Assembly (NCBI GenBank): GCA_035493895.1
Contig: DATJHM010000280.1
Span: forward strand, 1 to 10,711
Origin: DATJHM01 sp035493895
GTDB taxonomy: Bacteria > Chloroflexota > Ktedonobacteria > Ktedonobacterales > Ktedonobacteraceae
Reading direction: 5' to 3'
DNA: 10,711 bases
Shown: positions 1 through 5,979 of the stretch, in pieces
Numbering within the stretch: position 1 is the stretch's first letter
Layout of the letters: each line of letters begins with the position of its first letter
Notes under the pieces: generated by a model
What the model was told of the DNA's origin: nothing
Databases searched by the model: none
Seen by the model: the letters and a program-made list of their open reading frames with translations, nothing else
Program-made: the position numbers and the translations under genes

Positions 1-722
1 AGTGTACGCGTCAGGAAGGCCGCTCCCACGCCCTGCAACAATAACGAGCGCACCGTACTGATGGGCACTTCCATGACCCGCTCAGTATGAGGCAGAATTT
101 TTGCCAGGAGCGTGTTCATTGCCAACCCCCACTTTACGACCAGGAGCGGACTGGCCTGGAGGTGAATATCCTCTGCGGTGACGGGTCCACGACCAGCCAG
201 GGGGTGCTGCGGAGGAGCGACGAAGATGAGCTGCTCACGGAAACGCAATAGCGAAATCAGGTCGGGATTAGAGAAGGGCCAGGTGATCAAACCGAGCTTG
301 ACCACGCCGTCATAGAGTAGCTGCTCTACCTGCTCGCTATGACCGGTGCGCACGAAGATTTCGACGTCAGGATAATTTTTATGGAAGCTGACGATGGTTG
401 AGGTCAGAAAGTTGGCCGCCATCGATTCGACCGTGCCCAGCGTTATCCTGCCGCGCTTGCCCTCCTGCGTCAGTTGCGCCACTTCGACGCCCTCTTTGAG
501 CACTTCCAGCGCACGCCTGGCATAGGGTAAAAAGCTCTCCCCCCGTTCCGTCAGAGTGGCCTGGCGACCTCCGCGCACAAAAAGTGCTCCTCCGACAGCT
601 TCTTCTAACGTCTGAATGCGTACACTGATCGTCGGCTGCGTAATATCCAGGGTACGCGCGGCCCGGCTGAAGCTGCCCTCGCGCACGATCCGTTCAAAGG
701 CCAGTAGCTGGTCTGTATCCAT
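1..722 (-). CDS. LysR-type transcriptional regulator, C-terminus cut by window edge
   Basis: The minus-strand reading frame is open from an ATG at 720-722 to the window edge and gives about 240 residues of a family usually near 300. Residues 1-60 form the winged helix-turn-helix (MDTDQLLAFERIVREGSFSRAA, with the recognition-helix stretch TQPTISVRIQTLE and then LFVR...LTERGE), the hallmark of LysR regulators. From about residue 91 (GRITLGTVES) the periplasmic-binding-protein-like effector domain begins; its second lobe is incomplete. A GAGGAG ribosome binding site lies about 5 nt upstream of the ATG. The gene diverges from the MFS gene at 873, the usual arrangement in which a LysR protein controls its neighbour and itself in response to a small ligand. 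The ligand cannot be read from the sequence. The family call is secure; the target is inferred. Confidence 0.93.
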   Translation of the reverse strand, partial: MDTDQLLAFERIVREGSFSRAARTLDITQPTISVRIQTLEEAVGGALFVRGGRQATLTERGESFLPYARRALEVLKEGVEVAQLTQEGKRGRITLGTVESMAANFLTSTIVSFHKNYPDVEIFVRTGHSEQVEQLLYDGVVKLGLITWPFSNPDLISLLRFREQLIFVAPPQHPLAGRGPVTAEDIHLQASPLLVVKWGLAMNTLLAKILPHTERVMEVPISTVRSLLLQGVGAAFLTRT

Positions 723-734
723 ATTTCTCCTCAA

Positions 735-755
735 CCCATAGAAAAATTTTATGGG
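735..755. promoter_or_regulatory. Candidate LysR operator (T-N11-A dyad)
   Basis: A 21-bp imperfect palindrome with arms CCCATA and TATGGG and an A/T core lies 13 bp upstream of the lysR start. T739 and A751 are separated by exactly 11 bases, matching the T-N11-A rule for LysR binding boxes. Its place in the divergent spacer fits autoregulation plus control of the exporter. A second short inverted repeat, TATAG-N16-CTATA at 759-784, could be an additional contact site. Confidence 0.5.
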
Positions 756-774
756 AATTATAGTCATTATCTGA

Positions 775-803
775 TTGAACTATAGGATATTTCCCTGTAC
801 ACT
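775..803 (+). promoter_or_regulatory. Candidate sigma-70-like promoter for the MFS gene
   Basis: TTGAAC (775-780) is followed after 17 bp by TACACT (798-803), each a four-of-six match to the standard hexamers. Transcription would start near 810, leaving a leader of about 60 nt before the GTG at 873. The promoter lies just downstream of the LysR dyad, so bound regulator could contact polymerase. This is a pattern match only. Confidence 0.35.
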
Positions 804-872
804 TTATCATATTGCGGATACATAGGAGCTAAAGGGAATTGCAAGCAGCTCCTATAAAGAGAGGATGTACAG

Positions 873-2132
873 GTGCACTTTTTCAAAATACTCAGCAAAC
901 GCCATATCGCTTTTTTATGGGTCAGCCAGGTACTTTCGGCGATGGGCGACTATTTCTACTCCATTGCGGTGATCTGGATCGCGGTAAAAACGGTGGGCAG
1001 CGGAGCTGGCATCGTAGCGGCGGCGGAGGCTGCCTCAACACTGGTTTTTGGGCTGCTAGGCGGCGTATTTGCGGATCGCTGGGATCGGCGGAAAGTGATG
1101 GTGACCGTCGATATCATACGCGCCGGGACAGTGGCGCTACTCCCCATCCTGGAGTATTTCGGTGTGCTCCAACTCTGGCATCTGACGGTGGTGGCGGTGG
1201 TCATTGGCGGGTTAGAAGCCCTTTTTGATCCCGCACTCCAGGCCAGCTTACCGGCCTTAGCAGGCGATACGCAAACATTGCAGGCAATGAATGGTCTGAT
1301 GGATGTCACGAGCAGGCTGGCGCGTACGCTCGGCCCCAGTCTGGCGGGTGTGCTGGTCGCATTCATGCCATTGCCGCAATTTTTTACGCTCGATGCGGTC
1401 AGCTTTGTGATTTCAGCACTGGCAATCCTCTCACTTGGTCGCCGCTTTATCTGGAAGCCCGCTGAGAGTTCCACGCCGAATAAGGGAGTGCTTGCAGTAC
1501 CACACGAGATCGCTGGAGCGATCGGGCTGCTCAAGGCACATCGTCCCCTGGCCTGGGCAATTATCGCCAATGCGATCAATAACATTTTATGGAGCATCGC
1601 CTTCGTTATCGGAGTACCGATACTGGTGGACCGCGTGCTGGTTGGGAACGTGGGAGCTTACGGCCTGATTATAGGCGCTTACGGCGTAGGAAATGTCCTC
1701 AGCAATTTTGTGATTGGCAGCCTGCCACTCCGCAATCGGGTCTCAATGGTCTTCAGCGGATTGATTGTGCTGGGCGCGGGATTTCTCCTGCTGGCACTGG
1801 CAACGACGTTACCCATGGCACTGCTGGGCGCGGCCTTCGCAGCGATTGGCGGACCCATGGGCGATATTATTATCGCGACCATGATCCAGACAGAATTCCC
1901 CGCGAACCAGATCGGGAAAATCTATAGTCTGCGTATGGTCACAGCGAGCGTCGGTGGTTCGCTGGGACTGGTACTGGCTGTACCGCTGTTCGCACATTTC
2001 AGCGTCATGTACACCATCGGAGCATGTGCATGTGCAATGATCGCGATGGGCATAATCGGCGTCATGCGCTACGGGCTGAGTGCGCCGCAGAGCGCTCCCG
2101 ATGCTACGGAATTGCCAGAAGTCACCCCTTGA
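873..2132 (+). CDS. MFS transporter, drug/siderophore-exporter-like (MFS_3 type)
   Basis: This 419-residue integral membrane protein belongs to the major facilitator superfamily. MFS motif A between helices 2 and 3 is clear at residues 63-77 (GGVFADRWDRRKVMV). A long hydrophobic pattern consistent with 12 helices runs from about residue 12 to 398. The stretch at about 141-162 (GLMDVTSRLARTLGPSLAGV) matches the helix-5 region of the MFS_3 group, which holds EntS-like and macrolide-type exporters. The tail from about 402 is short, polar and cytoplasmic. The start is GTG at 873, with AAGAGAGG about 8 nt upstream; the nearby ATG at 865 is in another frame. It diverges from the lysR gene, which suggests ligand-induced efflux of a toxic or secreted small molecule. 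The direction and substrate of transport are inferred. The stop codon overlaps the -35 box of the next gene. Confidence 0.88.
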   Translation: MHFFKILSKRHIAFLWVSQVLSAMGDYFYSIAVIWIAVKTVGSGAGIVAAAEAASTLVFGLLGGVFADRWDRRKVMVTVDIIRAGTVALLPILEYFGVLQLWHLTVVAVVIGGLEALFDPALQASLPALAGDTQTLQAMNGLMDVTSRLARTLGPSLAGVLVAFMPLPQFFTLDAVSFVISALAILSLGRRFIWKPAESSTPNKGVLAVPHEIAGAIGLLKAHRPLAWAIIANAINNILWSIAFVIGVPILVDRVLVGNVGAYGLIIGAYGVGNVLSNFVIGSLPLRNRVSMVFSGLIVLGAGFLLLALATTLPMALLGAAFAAIGGPMGDIIIATMIQTEFPANQIGKIYSLRMVTASVGGSLGLVLAVPLFAHFSVMYTIGACACAMIAMGIIGVMRYGLSAPQSAPDATELPEVTP

Positions 2133-2157
2133 CATTTTGTCTTTTCACTGGCATACT
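2129..2157 (+). promoter_or_regulatory. Candidate promoter for the SPFH gene
   Basis: A perfect TTGACA at 2129-2134 overlaps the TGA stop of the MFS gene and is followed after exactly 17 bp by CATACT at 2152-2157, a four-of-six -10 match. Transcription would start near 2163-2165, in the loop of the palindrome at 2143-2191. The perfect -35 and ideal spacing make this the most convincing promoter in the window. Confidence 0.55.
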
Positions 2158-2191
2158 TAGTGTTACTGATACACTAAGTATGCCAGTGAAA
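2143..2191. promoter_or_regulatory. Perfect 21-bp inverted repeat over promoter and ribosome binding site
   Basis: Arms 2143-2163 and 2171-2191 are exact reverse complements, separated by a 7-nt loop (TACTGAT). In RNA the stem would extend two more pairs (T2142:G2192 and C2141:G2193), drawing in most of the GAAAGGA ribosome binding site that ends at 2194, 7 nt before the ATG at 2202. The left arm contains the candidate -10 box. It could be the operator of a dimeric repressor, with an inner core TTAGTGT-N7-ACACTAA. Alternatively, on read-through MFS mRNA, it could be a hairpin hiding the ribosome binding site. There is no U-run on either side, so it is not a classical terminator. Confidence 0.7.
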
Positions 2192-2201
2192 GGAATCACC
2201 C

Positions 2202-3068
2202 ATGTCGCTGATCGCTTACTTCAAATCGGAGCCGACCGAATATATCCTGGCTTATAGCAACGGGCGCGTTTTTCGTCGAGGGGCAGGACAGGCATTCTGG
2301 TATTGGGGCCCCAACACCTCGATTGTGCTTGTACCCATTTCGACCGTTGATGCGCTTTTCGTCTTCAATGAGATCACCGGCAACTTCCAGGCAGTGACGG
2401 TACAGGGGCAGGTCACCTACCGCATTACGGCCCCCCAGACGATCGTCGATCTGCTCAATTTCACCATTCATCCACGCACGCGGCAGTATCTGTCCGAAGA
2501 TCCCGCCAAACTTAAACAGCGTATTATTAACGTCATCCAGATGTACACGCGTGATGTGCTCCAGCGAACCACACTTGAGGAGGCACTGCGCGGCTCAACG
2601 AGTCTGGCCGAGACGGTGCTCGGGCGCATCCACGAAGATCAGACGCTCCAAACAATGGGAGTGGAGTGCTCCGGCCTGTTTTTCACCTCGATCAAAGCCA
2701 CACCTGAGATGACGAAAGCCCTGGAAGCCGAATATCGCGAGTCGTTGCAGAAACGCGCCGATCAGGCAATCTATTCACGCCGCGCCGATGCAGTGGAGCA
2801 AGAGCGCAAGATTAAACAGAACGAGCTTTCGACGCAGGTTGACCTGGAGCAACGGCGTCAGCAACTCGTCGCATTGCAGGGTGAGAATACGCGTCAGAAG
2901 GCCGAGTTCGCAGCCGAGGCTATGCGTATTGAACTCGGGCCATACCAAAATCTTGACACGCGCCTCCTGCTCGCCCTGGCATTCCGCGATTTCGCCGAGA
3001 ACGCGCAGAAAATCGGCAATTTGACGATCACCTCAGAAATTCTCGAACAGTTGTTGAATACACGCTAA
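2202..3068 (+). CDS. SPFH/band-7 domain protein without a membrane anchor
   Basis: This 288-residue protein belongs to the stomatin/prohibitin/flotillin (SPFH) superfamily, whose members assemble into large rings or scaffolds, often on membranes. Residues about 10-170 have the SPFH beta/alpha pattern, including VTVQGQVTYRI (66-75) and the end of the domain SIKATPEMTKALEAEYRESL (163-182). A long charged helix follows (about 172-245), rich in E, K, R, Q and A, including ADQAIYSRRADAVEQERKIK, typical of the coiled-coil tail. The C-terminus (NLTITSEILEQLLN, 273-286) also fits the family. There is no N-terminal hydrophobic helix or signal peptide, so it is probably cytosolic or peripheral. The start has GAAAGGA upstream, partly inside a strong inverted repeat. 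It is followed 77 bp later by an NAD-kinase-like gene on the same strand. The family is secure; the function is unknown. Confidence 0.87.
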   Translation: MSLIAYFKSEPTEYILAYSNGRVFRRGAGQAFWYWGPNTSIVLVPISTVDALFVFNEITGNFQAVTVQGQVTYRITAPQTIVDLLNFTIHPRTRQYLSEDPAKLKQRIINVIQMYTRDVLQRTTLEEALRGSTSLAETVLGRIHEDQTLQTMGVECSGLFFTSIKATPEMTKALEAEYRESLQKRADQAIYSRRADAVEQERKIKQNELSTQVDLEQRRQQLVALQGENTRQKAEFAAEAMRIELGPYQNLDTRLLLALAFRDFAENAQKIGNLTITSEILEQLLNTR

Positions 3069-3131
3069 TACCCTTCATAGAAGCGTAGTTTGTCTGTAGC
3101 AGAGAACGCATATTGAATGCCTGATTTTCTC

Positions 3132-3136
3132 AAGGA
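3132..3136 (+). promoter_or_regulatory. Ribosome binding site that decides the NAD-kinase-like start
   Basis: AAGGA lies directly against a first possible ATG (3137), leaving no spacing, but 9 nt from a second in-frame ATG (3146). The second is therefore the likely start, giving 317 rather than 320 residues. Confidence 0.6.
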
Positions 3137-3145
3137 ATGCACTAT

Positions 3146-4099
3146 ATGGTTGAGATAGAGCGCATCGTTGTCATCACCAGGAAGACGCCGCTGGAAGAGC
3201 TGGTGCTGCGCATGAACTCGCGGGAGCAGGCCAGATTCTATCTGGAGCAAAACCAGGTATCGTTCAGCGACTATGAGCAGGCAGATCGCCAGTATCAGCG
3301 CGCACTGGAGACGGTCACCAGGCAATTACCACGCACGCTCAAGCAGCAATTCATCGACCGCGATTTCCTGCCCACGTACCAGTTCGATGAGCACGATCTG
3401 GTGATCACGCTCGGACCCGATGGGCTGGTGATCAATACTGCCAAGTACCTCTCGACGCAGCCAATCCTGGCGCTCAATCCCGATCCACAACGCGTCGATG
3501 GTGTACTGATCCCATTCAGCTATACGGAGGTCGGGGCATGGGTAGAGAAAGCGCTACGCGGCGCGGTCAAGATTACCCGTGTCTCGATGGTCAAGGCAAC
3601 GCTCAATAATGGGCAGGTGCTATATGGCGTGAACGATCTCTTCATCGGGCCACGCAGCCACGGCTCGGCACGTTACCTGTTGCAACTCGGCAGACGAGGT
3701 GAGCAGCAAAGTTCCAGCGGCATCATCGTCTCAACAGGAGTAGGCTGCACCGGCTGGCTACGCTCGATCGCGCTGGGGGCGTGGCATATCACCCACTACT
3801 TTACCGATCAGGAAGGCAAAGACGAAAAGCCACCAGGACCAGAGCAACTCGCACTCGGTTGGGAATCAGAGCAGCTCTGGTTCTCCGTACGCGAACCGTT
3901 TCCCTCTCACACCTCGCAGGCTGAAATGGTCTTCGGACAGATTGCACCCCGCCAGGAAATGGTCATCACCTCGCAGATGCCCGGCTACGGTGCGATTTTC
4001 AGTGACGGCATCGAGTCCGACTACCTCGAATTCAACTCGGGCGCGATTGCACGCATTGGGCTGGCAGAACGCAAAGCCCACGTCATCGCACGGAGCTAA
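3146..4099 (+). CDS. Divergent NAD kinase-fold protein
   Basis: This 317-residue protein shows the NAD kinase superfamily layout in altered form. Positions 84-93 (DLVITLGPDG) replace the usual GGDG nucleotide loop, keeping the aspartate. Positions 107-121 (ILALNPDPQRVDGVL) correspond to the G-x-N-x-G-x-L-G-F-L stretch. Positions 161-168 (GVNDLFIG) correspond to the NE motif, with D replacing E. Positions 192-204 (GIIVSTGVGCTGW) match the IVSTPTGSTAY strand-loop, and 285-296 (FSDGIESDYLEF) the late V-x-x-DG region. The N-terminal 80 residues are helical and unusual for NadK. Canonical NadK phosphorylates NAD to NADP using ATP; whether this one is active, or uses another substrate, cannot be told. 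It follows the SPFH gene with no clear promoter or terminator between, so co-transcription is likely. The housekeeping NadK is presumably encoded elsewhere. Confidence 0.72.
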   Translation: MVEIERIVVITRKTPLEELVLRMNSREQARFYLEQNQVSFSDYEQADRQYQRALETVTRQLPRTLKQQFIDRDFLPTYQFDEHDLVITLGPDGLVINTAKYLSTQPILALNPDPQRVDGVLIPFSYTEVGAWVEKALRGAVKITRVSMVKATLNNGQVLYGVNDLFIGPRSHGSARYLLQLGRRGEQQSSSGIIVSTGVGCTGWLRSIALGAWHITHYFTDQEGKDEKPPGPEQLALGWESEQLWFSVREPFPSHTSQAEMVFGQIAPRQEMVITSQMPGYGAIFSDGIESDYLEFNSGAIARIGLAERKAHVIARS

Positions 4100-4195
4100 T
4101 GCGATACGCCTCACATATGGAGGACGCGCTATCGGGCAGGCGTGTCCTTCGTGGGCGCGGGGTGAGTTCCTGCGAACGGATTCGCGGTCGTCACC

Positions 4196-4217
4196 GGGCA
4201 GGCATGAAGCACTGCCC
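4196..4217 (+). repeat. Structured hairpin module, copy 1
   Basis: The stem GGGCAG/CTGCCC (4196-4201 and 4212-4217) encloses GCATGAAGCA. Within the loop a 2-bp inner stem GC/GC can form around ATGAA, leaving a single unpaired A on the 3' side. It shares length and design with the copies at 4260, 4442 and 10681. Confidence 0.65.
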
Positions 4218-4241
4218 ATACGCATCAACCTAAAGATCGAG

Positions 4242-4290
4242 ATGGCCGGTGGGGCCCGCGGGCAGGGATAAACCGCTGCCCCTACCTCTG
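4242..4290 (+). repeat. Structured hairpin module, copy 2, with upstream GGCCGGTGGGG box
   Basis: The 5' box ATGGCCGGTGGG (4242-4253) is followed by the hairpin GGGCAG/CTGCCC (4260-4265 and 4276-4281), with inner stem GG/CC around ATAAA, then CCTACCTCTG. The same order of box, hairpin and CCTACCT tail recurs at 10663-10711. Here the inner stem is GG/CC, whereas the other copies have GC/GC, a compensatory difference. Confidence 0.7.
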
Positions 4291-4390
4291 CGTTTCTTCG
4301 AGGGTTGGGACCACATTGTACCCCATGTCAAAGGCGATGTGGTTCCGATACCCACCACTGGGAGGGGTCGGGTTGGTCTCGGACCGCAGG

Positions 4391-4402
4391 CCCACCGGCC
4401 AT
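4391..4402 (-). repeat. Inverted fragment of the module 5' box
   Basis: Read on the minus strand this is ATGGCCGGTGGG, identical to 4242-4253 and 10663-10674. It continues as CCTGCGGTCC (4381-4390), resembling the next part of the module. The inverted orientation suggests that the element has moved or rearranged. Confidence 0.5.
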
Positions 4403-4441
4403 TTCGAAGAGCTCATCCTTTCTCCGGTTGATGCATATTGA

Positions 4442-4468
4442 GCAGGCATAAAGCACTGCCCCCTACCT
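4442..4468 (+). repeat. Structured hairpin module, copy 3 (shortened stem)
   Basis: The stem is reduced to GCAG/CTGC (4442-4445 and 4456-4459) because the 5' arm begins AGCAG instead of GGGCAG. The loop is GCATAAAGCA, with inner pairs GC/GC around ATAAA. The CCTACCTG tail is kept at 4461-4468. Confidence 0.6.
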
Positions 4469-4592
4469 GTTCGGTTCCTTCGAGCGATTCGAAGCCTGGA
4501 TATGTGCCACATTGGCCATTTCGCGCCCCATAATAATTCATGTCCCTCCTTCACCTGACGCTGAAATTTGTGACGCGCGACAAGATTTTTTA

Positions 4593-4648
4593 TGAAAATG
4601 CTACACTTCCTACACAAATGCCGATTCGATGGGGATCTTGACCCTACA
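4593..4648 (+). repeat. 56-bp direct repeat, copy A
   Basis: It runs from TGAAAATGCTACACTTCC to GGGGATCTTGACCCTACA. It aligns without gaps to 4704-4759; differences are confined to an 8-base central block (4622-4629). The spacing between copies is 111 bp. It contains TCTTGACCCT (4636-4645), whose reverse complement occurs at 4881-4890. Confidence 0.8.
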
Positions 4649-4703
4649 TCGAAGCTACACTGCCCCTATCTCTCTCGATTTGCAACGCATTACGAGAATT
4701 TCT

Positions 4704-4759
4704 TGAAAATGCTACACTTCCTACACAAATGCGGAGGTGATGGGGATCTTGACCCTACA
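4704..4759 (+). repeat. 56-bp direct repeat, copy B
   Basis: Second copy of the unit at 4593-4648, identical outside the central block (4733-4740). TCTTGACCCT at 4747-4756 could pair with AGGGTCAAGA at 4881-4890. Confidence 0.8.
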
Positions 4760-4820
4760 CTCTCCCTATAACAGGCTACACGGCCTATGTATCAGGCGAC
4801 ATCGTTGTCGTGAGAAATGC

Positions 4821-4854
4821 GAGAGAGTAGGGGCATTACTGTTCCTACTCTCTC
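4821..4854. repeat. Hairpin with 11-bp perfect stem
   Basis: GAGAGAGTAGG (4821-4831) and CCTACTCTCTC (4844-4854) are exact complements around a 12-nt loop. There is no T-run on either side, so it is not a standard intrinsic terminator, though it may stop or protect either convergent transcript. Confidence 0.55.
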
Positions 4855-4913
4855 TATTCGGCAAATGGTGAGGTTTCTGAAGGGTCAAGACGAGCTTTAT
4901 TTCTCGGATTGTT

Positions 4914-4967
4914 TTTGGGAAGTCTACAGACTCTCCCGCTTAGCTTTGGGAAGTCTACAGACTCTCC
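4914..4967. repeat. Two 23-bp repeats, each with a short palindrome
   Basis: The unit beginning TTTGGGAAGTCTACAGACTC occurs identically at 4914-4936 and 4945-4967, 31 bp apart. Each contains AGTCT-AC-AGACT flanked by GGGA and CTCC, so each can fold into a stem of about 8 bp with one bulged base. On the minus strand they lie 27-80 bp after the amidohydrolase stop and could act as 3' structures for that transcript, although no U-run follows. Confidence 0.65.
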
Positions 4968-4993
4968 GTCCCTGTCCGTTACTCTTATCTTGA

Positions 4994-5950
4994 CTACGCT
5001 AATCCTAGCAGGCGGACGGCGTTGAGATAGCAGATCTTCTCTCGATCGGTCTCACTGATCGGGGCGGCTTCAATAAATTCAGAGGCCTCCTCGGTCGTTT
5101 CAAAGGGATAGTCGACGGCGAAGAGGATACGATCGGCCCCGATGGTGCTGATCGCACAGGCCAGTGGCTCCGGCGCGAATTGTCCGCTGGTCGTGATCAC
5201 AATGTTCCGCCTGACGTATTCGGAAGGGAGCAATTTTGCTTTTCGCGAACCATTGGTCACCTTCGCACGCGAATCCAGACGCCAGAGGACAAAGGGGAGC
5301 GTCTCACCCATATGCCCCAGGATCAATGTTGTACCCGGGAACGCATCGAACATGCCGCTGAACATCATGCGCAGGGTAAATGCGCCCGTCTCACACCCCC
5401 AGTTCCAGGTAGGCCCGATCAACTCAGGATAGCCATTGTAGACCTTATTGACCTGCCCGACCAATGTTCGGCCCGGATGCAGGTAGACCGGAACTTTTAG
5501 CGCCTCGGCCCGTTCCCACATCGGCCAGAACTTTTCCTCGTCTAGCATCTCGCCATTGACATGACCATTCACCATTGCACCCTTCAAACCAAGTTGCTTG
5601 ACGGCGCGCTCTAACTCATCGGCGGCTACTTTGGGGTCCTGAAGAGGCAGCATAGCAAGGCCCGAAAAACGCGTCGGATACGCGCGAATAATCTCAGCGA
5701 CACCATCGTTGGCAACCTTCGCCTTCGCAATCGCCACCGCAGTATTCGTCTCCAATTCCAGACCAAGAGGAAGCGAGAGAACCTGCTTCTCAACCTCGTA
5801 CTTGTCCATTTCAGGCAAGCGCTGCTGCTCCAGGTCGCTCAAGCGAAACTTCATAATCTCGAAAAAGTCAGGAGCAAGCACCTTCTTCATCTCTGACGGG
5901 AACTCCATACCTGGCGGTATGACGTGCTCCTCCAATGTAATCTTTTTCAT
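4994..5950 (-). CDS. Amidohydrolase family, aromatic-acid decarboxylase type
   Basis: This 318-residue protein belongs to the amidohydrolase-2 (ACMSD) group, metal-dependent TIM-barrel enzymes. It matches gamma-resorcylate/2,3-dihydroxybenzoate decarboxylase closely in layout: LEEHV at 6-10 (metal ligands E7 and H9), ALPLQDP-like MLPLQDP at 100-106, GAMVNG at 124-129, YLHPG with H158, GPTWNWGCET at 179-188, ILGHMGE with H213, ITTSGQF at 252-258, GADRILFAVDYPFE with D280. All metal and catalytic positions expected for the family are present, so it is probably active. The reaction is likely non-oxidative decarboxylation of a small hydroxy-aromatic acid, or hydrolysis of a related compound. AAAGGAG sits 9 nt before the ATG. 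It lies 29 bp after the MFS gene on the same strand, so one transcript for uptake and breakdown is likely. The exact substrate is unknown. Confidence 0.85.
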   Translation of the reverse strand: MKKITLEEHVIPPGMEFPSEMKKVLAPDFFEIMKFRLSDLEQQRLPEMDKYEVEKQVLSLPLGLELETNTAVAIAKAKVANDGVAEIIRAYPTRFSGLAMLPLQDPKVAADELERAVKQLGLKGAMVNGHVNGEMLDEEKFWPMWERAEALKVPVYLHPGRTLVGQVNKVYNGYPELIGPTWNWGCETGAFTLRMMFSGMFDAFPGTTLILGHMGETLPFVLWRLDSRAKVTNGSRKAKLLPSEYVRRNIVITTSGQFAPEPLACAISTIGADRILFAVDYPFETTEEASEFIEAAPISETDREKICYLNAVRLLGLA

Positions 5951-5979
5951 AATTGTAATCTCCTTTCGCTTTTTCGTAC

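Larger units (their letters stand above)
4100..4993. other. Repeat-rich non-coding region of about 0.9 kb
   Basis: No frame here looks like a protein: the open stretches are short, lack ribosome binding sites and overlap inverted repeats. The region holds three copies of a structured hairpin module (4196-4217, 4260-4281, 4442-4459), an inverted fragment of its 5' part (4391-4402), a weak stem at 4121-4148 (8 bp with one G:T pair) just after the NAD-kinase-like stop, an inverted repeat at 4307-4346, two 56-bp direct repeats (4593, 4704), an 11-bp hairpin (4821-4854) and two 23-bp palindromic repeats (4914, 4945). Flanking genes converge on it, so it is a terminal spacer for both. Confidence 0.75.

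Noticed and set aside
956..1597. A 213-codon minus-strand frame opposite the first MFS gene
   Set aside because: It lies wholly inside the plus-strand transporter, has an odd composition rich in S, T and A, and shows no domain. It is a shadow of the real gene.
2143..2191. The 21-bp inverted repeat as an intrinsic terminator of the MFS gene
   Set aside because: No U-run follows on the plus strand (AAAGGAATC) or on the minus strand (AAGACAAAATG). Its overlap with a promoter and a ribosome binding site fits regulation better.
4249..4617. Open frames on both strands across the repeat region
   Set aside because: They run through hairpin modules and inverted repeats, and the peptides are rich in P, G and R without any domain pattern. 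They are by-products of GC-rich repeats.
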